21,248 nt of DNA from a virus, in IMG/VR virus record IMGVR_UViG_3300035670_001411, positions 1 through 21,248 of that record. One strand, written 5' to 3'. Both the position numbers and the translations under genes were made by a program. The notes under the pieces were generated by a model. The model saw only the letters and a list, made by a program, of their open reading frames with translations. It was not told the DNA's origin and searched no databases. Of this stretch, positions 21,243 to 21,248 are shown piece by piece. Numbering within the stretch: the stretch's first letter is position 1; each line of letters begins with the position of its first letter.

Positions 21243-21248
21243 ATTTCA

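Noticed and set aside
1-21248. tRNA genes, CRISPR arrays, integrase or IS elements
   Set aside because: All gaps are short and were read through; none shows a cloverleaf, regular spacer-repeat array, recombinase motif or terminal inverted repeats.

Overview
The window looks like part of the genome of a large tailed, T4-like (contractile-tail) bacteriophage that infects a Bacteroidota, probably flavobacterial, host. The T4-like assignment rests on a gp55-type late sigma factor, a baseplate hub/needle protein and the dense, one-strand, overlapping gene layout. It is also supported by accessory genes typical of marine T4-like phages: peptide deformylase, Hsp20, a 2OG-Fe(II) oxygenase, a NodU-type carbamoyltransferase and an HD phosphohydrolase. 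The host assignment rests on promoters of the Bacteroidota form (TTTG, about 20 bases, TATATTTG), on starts preceded by A/T-rich sequence rather than Shine-Dalgarno sites, and on strongly AT-rich DNA. All genes are on the + strand. No tRNA, CRISPR, integrase or insertion sequence was seen.

Layout. (1) 1-1243: the 3' end of a probable structural gene, then three small overlapping membrane-protein genes. (2) 1244-1402: a C-rich intergenic block and a strong promoter. (3) 1403-11900: a 10.5-kb run of 15 tightly packed genes. After two small genes it holds five SGNH-hydrolase-like proteins and a 619-residue protein ending in a self-processing Hint domain. It also holds a 47-residue ORF, a 2OG-Fe(II) oxygenase, two paralogous DGD glycosyltransferase-like proteins, a third with a DTD motif, a Stf0-like sulfotransferase and a fourth glycosyltransferase-like protein. 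I read this as a glycan- or surface-modification cassette. (4) 11901-14846: short, individually promoted units: an acidic 105-residue protein, an HD phosphohydrolase, Hsp20, and a two-gene membrane/coiled-coil unit. (5) 14851-21242: one long collinear unit with UV damage endonuclease, peptide deformylase, a membrane-anchored coiled-coil protein, the gp55 sigma factor, a carbamoyltransferase, and then baseplate/tail genes.

How the genes may work together. gp55 would direct late transcription of the tail genes. UvsE and Hsp20 protect the genome and proteins. Deformylase would support maturation of newly made proteins. The large cassette, and perhaps the carbamoyltransferase, could install or remove sugar, sulfate, hydroxyl, acyl or carbamoyl groups on the virion, on small molecules or on host surface polysaccharide. 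The Hint protein sits at the head of that cassette and is the most unusual component. Functions below come from motifs read by eye; no database search was possible.
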